From positions 46,066,164 to 46,130,163 of the forward strand of contig CM075941.1 in the NCBI GenBank assembly GCA_038030265.1: 64,000 nucleotides of DNA. Reading direction: 5' to 3'. This document shows positions 1 through 11,273 of this stretch, in pieces; positions within the stretch are counted from its first letter, which is position 1; each line of letters begins with the position of its first letter. This DNA comes from Corythucha ciliata. Its lineage: Eukaryota; Arthropoda; Insecta; Hemiptera; Tingidae. The position numbers were made by a program, and so were the translations under genes. The notes below the pieces were generated by a model, which saw only the letters and a program-made list of their open reading frames with translations, was not told where the DNA came from and searched no databases.

Positions 1-760
1 GGACGACCACCAGGAGAATAGAATGAGCTTGGAGCTTGTCTAATTAGGAATTTTTGCCAATAAGTGACAAGATGTGGTTGAATCGATTTCGAACGTTTTC
101 TAGCGTGCATATTGGGTCGAGAGACTCGTATTTCTAGAGGTGCCCGATGTCACTCTCGAGAGCTATTTTTGCCTATTCCAAGGGCTTAATAGCGACGTGG
201 TAATTGTATGCACATTTAGACCTAACCTAAGTGGGAAATGTTTTGCGGTGCCAGGAGCTCGTCGACAAAATAATTTAAGACGAAAGCCGAGCTCTTAGAT
301 CATTATATTCTCCTGATACGGAAGATCAGAAATCACCGCTTAACACTGGCAAAAGGGGCAAAATCGTCTTTTTTGACAATATTTGGTTCCCCATGAACAA
401 GAGAATTAGGAGGAGTTTTTGCCAACGTTTTGTTAAGAAAGATCAGAAACTGCAATTTTACACGGGGGAAAAAGGGGCAAAATCGTCGTATTTGACCAGA
501 TTTGGTTCCCCATGATCCAGGAGAATAGAATGTGGCAGGAGCTCGTCGACGAAATAATTTTTTAAGGAAGCTGAGCTCCCAGAACATTATATTCTCCTGA
601 TACGAAACATGAGAAATCGCCGCATTAAACTGTCAAAAAGGGACATAATCGTCGTTTTTGACAAAATTTGGTCCCCTACGACCAGGAGAATAGATTCCGC
701 TGGGAGCTCGTTGACGAAACAATTTTTGACAGAATCAGAGTGTTTTAAACGATTTCAGGC
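1..760. repeat. Cluster of palindromic CCAGGAGAATAGAATG repeats
   Basis: Three or four diverged copies of one unit are seen. Its left arm reads CCAGGAGAATAGAATG then GGGAGCTCGTCGACGAAAT. Its right arm is the reverse complement, reading GAGCTCCCAGAACAT then TATATTCTCCTGATACG. The best copy is about 520-603. Partial copies begin near 8, 254 and 680, and another sits at about 30706-30775 in the last IST1 intron. Between copies a second shared block mentions 'aaatcgtcgtttttgac'. No coding potential is visible. It looks like a small hairpin (MITE-like) repeat, but no target duplication was found. Confidence 0.6.
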
Positions 761-1079
761 ATTTGCCGGCCTTTTGGGGGGGGGGGCGAGTATACCACCG
801 CGGCCACTACAACGAAGACCCCCCGAAACTGCCAATGTTGCCGAAAGTATCACCCGAAACTGGCAATTTCGTTGAAATTCAAGACTCGAAATATCTGTCG
901 GTGCTGGGGGCTAGAGGGTGGGTCCTGCCGCCACAAAAAAGACCCCTAAACTTACAATTTATTCTTCAATTAAGACCCTTAACTTGGCCATTTCGCTGAC
1001 ATTAAGACCCAAATTTGTCCATTTCGTGGAAATTCAATTCCAATTCGTTCAAATTAGGACCACCAGTCGTGTACTAGAG
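761..1079. other. Non-coding stretch with poly-G tract
   Basis: A run of about ten G lies near 777-787. It is followed by loosely repeated segments such as 'aagacccttaacttggccatttcg' that resemble the short-period families seen elsewhere. No gene, RNA or element boundary can be recognised. Confidence 0.5.
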
Positions 1080-1114
1080 TCCAAGGCGATAGGATCTATT
1101 TCATATCGTTGTGA

Positions 1115-1670
1115 GTGCTTCTCGTCGCTGAAGGAAGATCGTGGGGAGGTGTTGCCATCCTCGTGAAAAGAAGTATCCCCCACACAGAACTTTACCTTCC
1201 TAGAATAAATAATATAGAAGCCACCGGGATAACTATCCATTCAATCCCTAAAATCAACATCACAGCGGTATACAGGCCCCCCAATAAACGCCTGACAGAA
1301 ACCGACGTCACTTCTCTGCTCTGCAATGGCAGACATCTGCTACTAGGAGGTCTGAATGGGTAAAATACCGCATGGGGGTGCCGGAATACCAACGTAGCCG
1401 GACGTCTACTTCTAGAGCTTTCTCCCCGCCACAATTTTGACGTTGTTGCACCAACCGATCCAACGTTCTTTAGGGAAAACTCAAACCCGGATATCCTGGA
1501 CATCGGCGTTACGAAGGGACTCTCCACGCAAATTTCCACCAGAACAGTACCTGAGCTCTGCTCCGATCATTCTCCAACAATTACTACACTCGGGTCCACT
1601 CCAATCCACCACCAAACTCGAAATAAACTGATTAAAGGTCCAATAAACTGGCATACATACAAAACCTACA
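1115..1670 (+). pseudogene. LINE endonuclease domain fragment
   Basis: The frame from about 1139 gives GGVAILVKRSIPHTELYLP and later ITAVYRPPNKRL, typical of the central strands of an exonuclease-endonuclease-phosphatase domain. A stop follows LLLGGLNG near 1362, where the family has GDFNAKH. Reading resumes with TAWGCRNTNVAGRLLLEL and PDILDIGV. It ends with the catalytic SDHSP motif near 1565-1580. The catalytic Asn of GDFN/GDLN is still readable in the decayed GGLNG, but the frame is broken, so the enzyme is inactive. Assignment to a Jockey-like LINE is confident. The exact family is not resolved. Confidence 0.8.
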
Positions 1671-1829
1671 TCAATCAAAACTTAACGATCAACTATAACC
1701 AGCGATCTTCCGAAGAAATAGACATATCTATAAGCAATTTCATAACTACACTTAAAGAAGCCGTTGCAGACTCCGAAAGTTCTCCAAATCCAAAAAAGCC
1801 CGTAAGCTACATCGAATACGTCCCAAGCC

Positions 1830-2990
1830 TCATCCTCGAAAAAATAAAAACATCCTTAGAAGACAATGGCAAATGTCCAGAGAGCAATCTCTGAAGATCG
1901 AAATAAATCGACTCCAAAAACAAGTCAAAGAGGACCTGGAGAAACTCCGGTACAATAGATACGCCCAGTACGTGGAAAATGTACACCCCGCGGACAACTC
2001 CTTATGGAAAGCCACTCGCCAACCCACAAGAAAAGAAAACATAATCCCCTCGATACACCACAACGAGCGTGTTATAACTGCGGAGTGGGAAAAGTGCGAT
2101 ATCTTCTCCGAATACTACGCTAACGTGTTTCTCTGAAGCAGCGGAATCTATCGATGAAACCCATGATCTTTGTCTCTCAGATCAAGTGAACACGCCCCTT
2201 CACTCAGCTGAACTACCATTGGATTATGTAACCCCAGTGGAACTAAAAAGGCTTCTCAAGGGCCTGGCCGTGAAAAAAAGCCCTGGACACGATGGAATCC
2301 CTCCAATATTAATTAAAAAAACTAACAAAGAAAGGCATGATGGCAATATTAAATATTTTCAATCAGTGTCTAAGAACTGGATACTTCCCAACCACATGGA
2401 AAATAGCCGAAGTAGTAGTGTTCGCAAAAGAAAGAAAAAATAACAAGTTGGTAGAGAACTATCGTCCCATCAGTCTTCTTCCAATCCTTGGAAAACTGTT
2501 CGAAAAATGTATTCAACGTAGACTCATTCCAATTAGGCAACACTAACCTCAAATGGAACGACAATAAAGCTTCGGTGCGATACCTGGGCCTCCTTCTTGA
2601 CAGACGGCTAACGTGGCAAAAACACATTAACAAAAAAGTGGGAAAAGGCTATGCAAGGCAGCGGCAACAACTTACTAAACCGAAAAAGCAGATTGAAACC
2701 AGAATTCTATGTACTCGTGTACAAATCTATAATCCGACCATTGATGCTATATGGGAGCGAAGTGTGGGGAGCTGCTGCAAAGTATAAATTGTACAAGCTA
2801 CGGGTTCATCCAAAATAAAATACTAAGGGCAGCGGCAGATGCCTCCTGGTTCGTAAGAATTAAACCTGCCCACGATCAGAGAACACATCATCTCGAAATT
2901 CAAAAAATTCCACGCAAACCTGCCGACCGTGGAACGAGCGGTCTATTATTCATTGGGCCAACGGATTTCAAGAAGACTACGACCCCGTTT
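1830..2990 (+). pseudogene. LINE reverse transcriptase with palm deleted
   Basis: An upstream basic linker (about 1860-2136) leads to fingers motifs LLKGLAVKKSPGHDGIPP (about 2255-2310) and ENYRPISLLPILGKLFEKC (about 2455-2510). The next recognisable motif, VRYLGLLLDRRLTWQKHI (about 2575-2630), belongs downstream of the catalytic palm. The A and C boxes, with the FADD/YADD aspartates that should lie between, are absent, and the frame changes at the junction near 2520-2546. The tail LPTVERAVYYS-like segment near 2920-2950 matches the C-terminal end of Jockey polymerases. This is an internally deleted relic. Confidence 0.8.
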
Positions 2991-3035
2991 ACTCCAAGAC
3001 CAACTACTCATGTGATAATTCCTGTGATTTAACAA

Positions 3036-3640
3036 ACCCTGTGATATAGTTATTACATACAAATTGATGTCCATTGTACTTGTGAAATCTCTTAAGGTTG
3101 GTCTAGTAATGAAAAAAAAAGTTAGGACCAAAAATTCGCAAACTCAGCGAAATTGCAAGTTTCAGGGCTTCTTCTTCTTCTTCTTCTTAGTGGTCACGCA
3201 CCCTGGAATAACCGACCAACGACAAAGTCATGCCAACATTTGGAGATTTGAGGGTTTGTAATTTTTTAGTTTTCAATTTGAACGAAATTAGAAGCTTTAG
3301 GGCTGAACATCGGCGATATGGACAAATCTGAGTCTTCATTTCAACGAAATCGCAAGTTTTGGGACATTTTTTTTAAAGAGGCCAACGACCCCGTTTCAGT
3401 CGGCCCCGAGAGCGCCCTAAGCTTGATGAAACCCGTGACCCCCCCCCCTCCAAGCCGCTTGTTGATGATTGTCCTGCCCCACCTTCTCATCTAAAGGTAG
3501 TTACACCCTTGTGGTAGTGGGGAGCTCTAGCGTACCGTGGCAGGGGCGAGGGGGCAGACCGCCCTCCCCGCCCCCCCGTTCGGATGGGGCTTCTGAAAAG
3601 TTTAATGATGAAAAAATCGGGGTTTTCGGGGAATGGCTTA
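3036..3640. other. Mixed repeat debris, no gene seen
   Basis: Family F-like segments ('gcgaaattgcaagtttcagggc') occur at about 3145-3170 and 3340-3365, beside a TTC microsatellite (about 3170-3188). A C10 tract sits near 3438, and a GC-rich segment at 3510-3600 resembles the terminal parts of the hAT-like elements elsewhere. Nothing coding is supported. Confidence 0.5.
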
Positions 3641-5600
3641 ACTCGTCTGTAAAATTGAGAAAAATGCTGATTCGCGGCTGAAATTAAGAAAAATTGAGGC
3701 TGTTAATATTGATAAAAAGTGCTAATTTACAGCTGAAATTGAGAAAACGCGTAATTGACGGATTCTTGGGGTAACTTTGCGGAAAACGTCAATTTTTTTA
3801 TTGAATGTTAAAATTAACTTTAGATATAGGTAAATGGTTTTGTTGAGTTGAACATTCTTTTCAATTTTATTGCTTTTGCCGACTACTTTCTTCGACTAGT
3901 AACTTCACAATGCAATGAGACAAACGCTGATTCGTTGAATTAGAGAGAAAAATTAGTTGAGAAACGCCACTTTGCGGAAAGAATAAACAAAAAGTGCTAA
4001 TTTGCAGCTAAAATTGAAAGGGATAAACGCATAATTGAGCAAAACGAGTTCTTTCGGCCCAAAAATGGAGAAAAACGCTAATCCGCGGCTAGAATTTGTG
4101 ATTAAGCGCAACAATATGCGGCTTTAAAACTTAAGAAAAAGTCCTAGTTCACAACTGACATTGAGAAAACGCAAAATCACAAATTCTGGGGGCAAAATCG
4201 GGACTAAAATAGAGAACAAGTGCTAATTCACACGTCTAGAACTGAGAAAAGCGCTAATACAAGGACAAAAAAGAGAAAAACGAGAATTAACGTCCTAAAA
4301 AATGAAGAAACACAGTTCAATTTAGCAGCATTAAAAAATTAAGAAAGGGAGGAGAAACGCCAACTCATGGATTTTCAGGGCAACATTGGGACCGAAATTG
4401 AGAAAAAGCGCTAATTCACGAGTGAAATAGACAAAAACGCGAATTCGCGTCTAAAAGTGGAGGAAAACGCTAATTCACCCTAGTAAAGTATGAAAAATTA
4501 CTATTTCACGGATAAGTCAAGAAAAAGCGCCAAAAACCACAGCTAAAATTAAGAAAATGTGCTAATTATCTGCTAAAATTGAGAAAAAAACGCAAATTCA
4601 CAGCTGAAAATGAGAAAACGCCAACCCGCCGATTCTTGGGGGCAATTTCGGGGCTGAAATTGAGAAAAAGCGATGATTCATGCGGCTACAAGCTAAAACT
4701 GAGAAAAACGCTAATTCACGGATAGAAAAGAGAAAAACGCCTGATTTGAGTCTAAAATAGAGAAACACGCTATTCACGGTTAAATTCGTGATGAAAGTGT
4801 TACAATTTGGCAGCTTTGAAAATTGAGAAAAAGCGCGAATTCACACCTAAAAATTGAGAAAACGCCAACTCACGGATTCTCGCGGCTGGGACTGAAATTG
4901 AGAAAAAGCGCTGATTCCGAGAAAAACGCGAATTCGCGTCTAAAACTGAAGGAAAACTGTAATTCACAGCTAAGTTAAAGAAAATTGCGATTTTACGGAT
5001 AAAATCGAGAAAAGGCGCTATAATTCGCAGCTAAAATTAAAAAATGTGCTCATTTACTGCTAAAATTGAGGGTAAAAAAGGCTAATTCACAGCTGAAACT
5101 GGAGAGAACGCCAACTCTCAGATTCTTGGGGAACTTTGGGAATAAAATTGAGAAAAAGCGCTAGATCAAGCAGCTAAAACTGTGAAAAAGCGCTAGATCA
5201 AGCAGCTAAAACTGTGAAAAAGCGCTAGATCAAGCAGCTAAAACTGTGAAAAAGCGCTAATTCGCGGATAATAGATAGATAAAAACACGAATTGGTGTTT
5301 AAAATGGTGAAAAGCACCAATTCACGGCTTAAATTGAGAAAAATTGCTAATTTACGGATAAAATTGGGAAATAGCACTCAAACGCTATCTAATTTGCGGA
5401 TTCTTGAGGCAACTTTCGCGGCTAAGAGCTTATAAAAAGCGCTGATTCGCAGCTAAAAATAATAAAATGAGCTAATTCGCGGATAAAATTGAGAAAAAGA
5501 GAAAATTCGCAGCTAAAATGTGCTAGTGGAATTGAGAAAAAACGCTCTTTCGCAGTTAAAATTGAGAAAACGCACATACACGGTTTTCGAAGGCAATGTC
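3640..5600 (+). repeat. Family A short-period array, forward orientation
   Basis: About sixty diverged monomers of roughly 28-35 bp follow one another. Each combines an AT-rich half (GCTAAAATTGAGAAAAA) with a half built on CGCTAATTCACGG or CGCGAATTCGCG. Divergence is high and the spacing is irregular, so this is an old array rather than a fresh satellite. A longer-period marker ('gattcttggggcaactttcggg') recurs near 3760, 4190, 4630, 4870, 5130 and 5400, suggesting higher-order units of a few hundred bases. Start and end are approximate. Confidence 0.8.
5158..5253 (+). repeat. Three identical 32-bp tandem copies
   Basis: Starting at 5158, 5190 and 5222, the unit beginning GCGCTAGATCAAGCAGCTAA is repeated three times with no visible difference, inside an otherwise strongly diverged array. 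The perfect identity points to recent local duplication by slippage or unequal exchange. Confidence 0.9.
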
Positions 5601-5723
5601 TTGACTAAAATCCGATAGGTGTTGTTTCGCCACTGGTGGGGGAAGGGGATCCATCCCTTGAAAAATGACCGGGCACCCCCCCCCTTCGCCGATAACGACG
5701 TTAAACAAAAAATACGGTCTTAC
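5601..5723. other. Intron start with hAT-like terminus
   Basis: Immediately after the ankyrin donor at 5723 the minus strand runs through a poly-G tract. It then reaches CCAGTGGCGAAACAAC, which resembles the CAGTGGCG termini of the hAT-like elements in this window. The downstream intron of the ankyrin gene therefore probably begins with a transposon fragment. Confidence 0.4.
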
Positions 5724-7486
5724 CTGGAGGAAAGTAAGCGTAAGATTGTACACGTGTGTCATGTTGTCCAGATTTCGAGACGACGACACCATGTTTGACA
5801 TGACGTGAAGAATGTGTTGTGTTCGCGACGAGAAACGAACGTTAATTTCCAGACCGTGTTGCAGTAGGAGAACGAGAAGGCTTTTGATAAAGTCCATGTT
5901 TTGATCAAGATCTCTGCCCAGAGTCAGGTTTTCATTGGCGGAAAACATGAGGACGTGAAGGGGCGTTAAATTTGTTCTGGAAGAGCAGTTTGGATTGGCA
6001 CCGTGCTTCAAGAGGATTCGAACGCAGTTCAAATAGCACACCTGAAAAACAAAAAATTAAAACCCGCATTTTGGGACGAATAACTTCCCAATGAAGATAA
6101 ATCTATTCATACCTTCATATTATGAGTGAAATGATGAAGCGGGTCCTTATTAATTAGAGGCACGAGGCAAACCATAAGTGGTACACTTCCGTCTCGTCCA
6201 ACGACATTAGGATTACCGCCCTCTTGTAGGAGCATGTTGAGAAGCTCGTAGCGGAATTCCCAATCCCTAACGTGTCGAAGAACACACGCTAACGCGCTGT
6301 TTCCGGGTTGATTTATCGACGGTTTAGCTCCATTTTGAAGAAGATACCTCACCTGGGACGAATTCGTAAATAAATTGTCTTAAAATGATTTTAAAAAATC
6401 ATCAACAAACAGCCGAATCTTACCAAATGCAGTACGTCCCATTTGTTCCACGGTTGGTTGTCGGCATCGTAGCCGTAGCGAGCCTCTTCCAACGCGTAGC
6501 GAACGATCAACCCGTGCAGCGGGGTATTACCCAACGAGTCGGGTTGATTTATTTTCTCTCGAAGTCCATGGTCTAGAAGAAGTTTAACGGTTTGCAGTGT
6601 CTCGTCGGCGCTTTTCTTCCCTAACAGGAAGACGAGATGGAGAACGTTCATTTGTTGTGTCGCGGTGCACACTCCTGTCGAGGCTCCACAGCTGTCGAGA
6701 ATTTTTGATTTTTGGAATATTTTAAAAAATATTCCAAGCATTTTTGTTTGACATTTCTCACTTGATTAGCAACTCTAGAAATTTTATTGGCCGAAGAGCG
6801 GCCTGATGAATCGGGTAGTATTCATCGTAGCACTGATTGATTTCATCAGATCTTTCTGAAACTAAATATTTCACGCAATTCCAGGCTCCTCGCTCGCAGG
6901 CGATGTGTAGCAACGGTCGCTTCTGTTGCCAAGGCAACCAGTGATCCTCTCCTTGTTGCATCAACTGCTCCAGAATTTCAACCTTCGAAAAAAAAAGTGA
7001 CAAACTGACTATAAGACCACCACCTCACCGCTGTAATGACGCAATTTTTTGTAGGACTTACCTGGTCGCCATCAATGGCGTAACAAATGGCACTTTGTAA
7101 TTTATCACTCGAGCGATCAACTCTATCGTCATGGACGCCATTTTTACAAAATTTTCCTCTTTCTTCGCACGCCTGATTGTGATGACCTGGCCAGCACATT
7201 CTCGCCTCGACGTCGATTCGAGCACCGTGTTTCAACAGAAGTTCAACGCAGTCTTCGTAACTGATCGATAAGTACAGAAAAATTAGTCAAAAAAAAAGGC
7301 CTTGAAAATGTCTTTATAAACGTACCCCTTTAAACAAGCAATGTGAAGAGGAAACGAGCAAGGCCCTCGGTTCAGGTCTGTGTTCCGTGACAGGATCCAT
7401 CGCACCATATCAACGTTATTCAGTCCAACACACTTCTGTAGAAGATTGTAGCCCTCTTCATTGTGCACAACCAAGATATTTTCACT
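5724..7486 (-). CDS. Ankyrin-repeat protein, six internal exons
   Basis: Six exons on the minus strand join in phase through GT-AG introns: 7326-7486, 7062-7260, 6762-6982, 6424-6691, 6113-6352 and 5724-6041, giving 469 codons without a stop. The product is made of ankyrin repeats. Helix signatures include FPLHIACLKGYEDCVELLLK, RPLLHIACERGAWNCVKYL, YPIHQAALRPIKFLELLI, NTPLHGLIVRYALEEA and LTPLHVLMFSANEN. Several repeats carry long inserts, for example a Cys/His-rich loop coded by 7062-7200. Neither a start nor a stop lies in this block. The likely first exon is 15430-15747, and the last exon was not found below 5724. Read-through past the 5723 donor meets a stop at 5556. Ankyrin proteins bind other proteins. 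The orthologue is not recognised and a SOCS-box or other C-terminal domain cannot be excluded. Confidence 0.88.
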
Positions 7487-7539
7487 CTGCAAGACGAATT
7501 TAAAAAAAATAAATAAATAAATTTTAAAAAGAACAACCC

Positions 7540-8640
7540 GAAATGTCTCATTTTTGGCCACTTTGTAGGGTTCTGAAGACCCCTGAGGGCCGTATTAGTC
7601 AAAACCGCCTGCACTTTTCAATTCAGCGTGGTCTGAGGGACTAATAAAACGCGCTTGCCTCAGATCGGAACACTTTGAGAAAATTGGCCATAAAATGGTT
7701 ACATAATGGATATTTGGCAAAAATAGCCAAAATATAGAAATGGACGAAACCTCCTATTTTGAGGTTGCTCATCACGGGGAATCGGAAAATCAAAACGAAT
7801 TTTCTATCTGACGAGCCGTTGAAGGAGTTCTTCCCGTGATTCCGGCGATTTTGGCCGCTTCAGCTAGTTCGGTTTCGGAGGCGGGCACTTTACCATCAAC
7901 CCGAAAGTCCTCTAGCAAAAGCCTTGACACAGGCGGACCTCGCAGGCCCACCGTGGATGGACGTCGAGCGGAGATATTTGGCATAAACCAACGACAAACA
8001 TGAAACGGTCAGTTTTGGTCACTTTTGAGGGGCCCTAGGGGCTATTTGGTCTTATTACCGCTGCGCAGACCTCAATTCAGCATTGGTCGAAGGGGCTCAA
8101 AATTCGCGTACGGCTCAAAACGAAGCCTATTGAAAAAGTGGTCCAAAACACGCATTTTTGGCCACTTTGAAGGGGGGGCCTACCCAAAACCGCGGGCATT
8201 TCTCATTTCAGCATTACCCGAAGGACTCATGAAACGCGTTTTGCGATGATCGGAACACTTTGAGAAAATTGGCCTTTGAAGGCCACTTCACATCTTCTGC
8301 CTGGGCGTATAGGCGAAAATGGCCTAAATTCAAAAATGAACGAAGTCACTTTTTTATGGTTTCTTTTTACCGCGGAAAATTTGAAAATAGAACCAGATTT
8401 TTGATCAGATCAGATCAGACAGTTCAAGGGGTTTTTCCCGTGAACAGCGGTCAAATGACCATGATCCGTAAAGTCAAGGAAACGCCTTGACCCAGGCGGC
8501 CCGAACAGAGGAGAAATTTAGCCACATACGAAAACACAAAACGCTCATATTTGGCCACTTTGAGGGGCTTTGACAGCCCCCGAAAGCCGTTTTTGCCAGA
8601 AAACCCTCGGCTAATCACGATCTGAGCGTCCCATAAACTG
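7540..8640. repeat. Diverged 570-590 bp tandem duplication
   Basis: The same ordered landmarks occur twice. TTTTGGCCACTTTG lies near 7552 and 8155. GATCGGAACACTTTGAGAAA lies near 7663 and 8248. A 'ttcccgtga' block lies near 7830 and 8435. 'ccttgac(a/c)caggcgg' lies near 7923 and 8486. Extra partial copies of the first landmark lie near 8015 and 8545. The open frames at 7790-7984 and 8025-8490 fall inside this repeat and show no domain, so I do not call them genes. The stretch lies in the presumed long first intron of the ankyrin gene. Confidence 0.7.
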
Positions 8641-9720
8641 CGTTTGGCTTACGTAGCCTAGAATCCGTCCGTAATAAGCCCCAGAAACAGCGTATTTAGA
8701 CAGGAAAATGGCTATTTATCCCTAAAACTAACTATTTTTACTCGGAATTAAGTATTTAACCACCTAGTCCATCCATTTGCCTTTAAAACCGACAATTTTT
8801 TTTCACGCAAACTGACTAATTATCCGTCAATTTTGAAAATATGCCCCGAATAAAGCGGGTCCGCCTCAGAAACTAACCTTTTTTTCTTTTCTTTACAGTA
8901 ACAATAAAGTTTCACAATCTTCTATCTAAAACATTGTAAAATTCTGCGTCCGACGTCATTTAACCCCAGTAAACCGAACATTCACCCCCGGAAACTTTCA
9001 ATTTAGCCTCAAAACGTTACTATTCGACGACCATAACGGATTTTAGACCACAAATGGCGCTGAACAAACGATTTTCACGGGTCGGGTTATACGTGAAGTT
9101 GGCCAAAGCCATCAATGTTTTTTTTGAAAAAATAATTTTACGAAATGTAAACGAACGAAAAATTTGTCTACAAAACGTAAACAAACGATTTTACGTCCGG
9201 ATATGCGCTCTAAACAAACGATTTCGGACATGCGTCGGGGAGAGTGAAGCTAGCTGTTTGTTGTTTAAAGTACCTGAGGAGATAAACAAACTATTTAGGT
9301 CCAGGGGCCATATTCAGAGGTGTCGGAGAAAACTCCCTATTTCCATGTCCATATTTGGCTAAACAAACGATTTTAGTCCAGATATGCCGCTAAACAAACG
9401 ATTTCGGCCATGGATCGGCGTTGGAAACCGTGAAGCTAGCCGCACCTAAGCTTTTGTTTCTTGTTTAAACTACTTGAGGGGCTAAACAAACGAAAATATT
9501 GGCTAAACGAAAGGTCAACAAACGAATAGGGCCGACTTTGCGGTTTTATGCGTTCCAGGTCGGGTCAGGTTCACTTCGTTGGGAAACTATCGGTTTTAGC
9601 CTTCTACTCGGATTTTCTATCCAAGAACTGACAATTTCGGAAATTGATACTTGTAGGAAAGGGGCTTGGCACTCAAATATACTGGGTGTCAGACTTTTCA
9701 TCAACGTCTAGTCCGCGAGA
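8641..9720 (+). repeat. AAACAAACGATTTT repeats with 180-bp duplication
   Basis: The motif AAACAAACGATTT occurs at about 9060, 9180, 9213, 9363, 9393 and 9485. A block of about 180 bp is duplicated. The segment from 9180 ('gatatgcgctctaaacaaacg', then 'gtgaagctagc', then 'ttgtttaaa') is repeated from 9362 in the same order. The open frames at 9054-9362 and 9499-9711 arise from this repeat. 8641-9050 holds only AT-rich text with isolated family-like motifs. Confidence 0.6.
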
Positions 9721-10620
9721 TGCAAAAATCTAAGCATTTTTTAACCAAATAATAACGATTTTTAACTCAAAACTGACGTTTTTTAAACCCAAAACTGATG
9801 ATTTCACCCTAAAACTGGCGGGTTTAACCCAAACTGTTAAAAAACGAATGATCTTACCAAAACAGACCACGCTCCATTAAAAACTGCCGGTTTTATCCCT
9901 CAAGATGGCGATTTTACTCAAAAAAATGTACAATTTCTTGTCAAAGCTGCGACGTGTTTTCCCCAGCCCAACCCGCTGCTGATCTGGTGATTTTAACCTA
10001 CAACTAAATTTTTCTGTTTCACTTCAAGAATGAATATTTTACACACGAAACGACGATTTCCCCCCAAAATTAGATAATTTACTCCAAAACTGACAATGTC
10101 AAACTTTAACTAAAGTTTTCCCCAAAATGGATGTTTTTAGGCCAAATAAAAGGACGACCCTGCCTGGAAAACCGGTGATTTCACCACAAAACTGACGAAT
10201 TCATCCCAAATGTGACGATTTTAATCCAAAACAGACGATTTCACGCCAAAGCTGACGTGTTGCCCCATAACTGAAGACGTCACTACACAACTGGGGATTT
10301 ACTACCCAGTTGTGAAAACCAAATTCGACGATTTAACCTGAAAAATGAATATTTAACTCGAAATTGGTTATTTAGATACACTCTAAAACTGAAGTGTTCT
10401 TCCGAAGATTTTACTACAAAAACTGGCTATTTTAACACAAAACTGACGAGTTTTAGCCAAAAATTGAAGTTTTTATTCTAAAACTTTCATGTGAAAACTG
10501 AGGTCTTCACTGAAAAACAGGAAATTTCACCTTAAAAATAAATGTAGTCGGTTTACCTCGAATCTGACGATTTTAGCTCAAAATGCCGATTTAATTGCGA
10601 TTTAGGCCCGGTTGACCACC
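9721..10620 (+). repeat. AAAACTGACGATTTTA short-period array
   Basis: Diverged monomers of about 20-28 bp with the core CCAAAACTGACGATTTTAAC fill this stretch. The core overlaps that of family D (AAACTGACGATTCGCGCC), so the two are probably related. No gene is visible. Confidence 0.7.
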
Positions 10621-11273
10621 TGGGTTCAACTTTCCGTTTATCCGCGAGCATGTACCAGCTTATACCAGTTATACCCCAATCATAATTTAACATTTTGCAT
10701 ACAAAAACTTTCAAGCTCCTAACAACGCTTAAACGAACATTATCGAACCGGTTCTAAGCGCAATAATGGCGATTTTAGCGCAGAAATGGAGATTTTAGTA
10801 GGCTCTAAAATTGTGATTTTGGCTAAAAACTGGCAATTTTACCATTAAGCTGGGATTTTTTTTTTTTTTTTTTTTTCAGAGAAGCAAAATCTGTAAAAAT
10901 GTGTGTTTTAGTTGAGTCAGATCTGCAAGCGTGGCCATTTTCAGGGCGCGTGAAGTCAATTTAGCCATTTTTAAAACGCGAATCGTCAGTTTTAACTTTT
11001 TTGGCGCGAATTTATGAAGTCGTTTTTATAGTGCGACTAGCTTGTCTTTGCTACTTTTAGGCAGCGAATGGCTCCCCCCCCCCTCCCTTGAGCAAATCCT
11101 TAATTTGCGTCTGTCTGCGAAAATTGTATTTTATGGCGGAAAAACGGCTAAATTTGTCTTTAAATTATGTCACCGGTGCGAAATTCGCTTTGTGAGCAAC
11201 AAAAATTATTGAAATTGATTTTTTTTATTAGCGAAATTATTTTTTTAGTGAGCACCGACGAAACACAATGTGG
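10621..11273. other. Repeat-derived stretch with T21 tract
   Basis: Unclassified sequence is followed by a run of about 21 T at 10856-10876. After it come a few family D-like monomers in reverse orientation ('ggccattttcagggcgcg') at 10930-11050 and a C9 tract near 11075. No coding or RNA gene is seen. Confidence 0.5.

Larger units (their letters stand above)
1080..3035 (+). mobile_element. Degenerate Jockey-like non-LTR retrotransposon
   Basis: Conceptual translation in shifting frames gives, in order, part of an APE-type endonuclease, the N-terminal half of a reverse transcriptase, and the thumb-side end of the reverse transcriptase. The endonuclease shows GGVAILVK, then YRPPN, then AWGCRNTNVAGRLLLEL and a C-terminal SDHSP. 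The order and motifs match the Jockey group of LINEs. The copy is 5'-truncated (no endonuclease start), interrupted by stops and frameshifts, and lacks the reverse-transcriptase palm. It is therefore a dead relic. It lies beyond the last exon found for the minus-strand ankyrin gene. Confidence 0.85.

Noticed and set aside
3640..5600. CRISPR-like regularly spaced repeats
   Set aside because: Spacing is irregular, units are diverged, there are no unique spacers of constant length, and the context is eukaryotic.
7790..7984. 64-codon minus-strand frame as an upstream ankyrin exon
   Set aside because: It falls inside the 580-bp duplicated repeat, has no ankyrin signature, and the phase-matched candidate at 15430-15747 is better.
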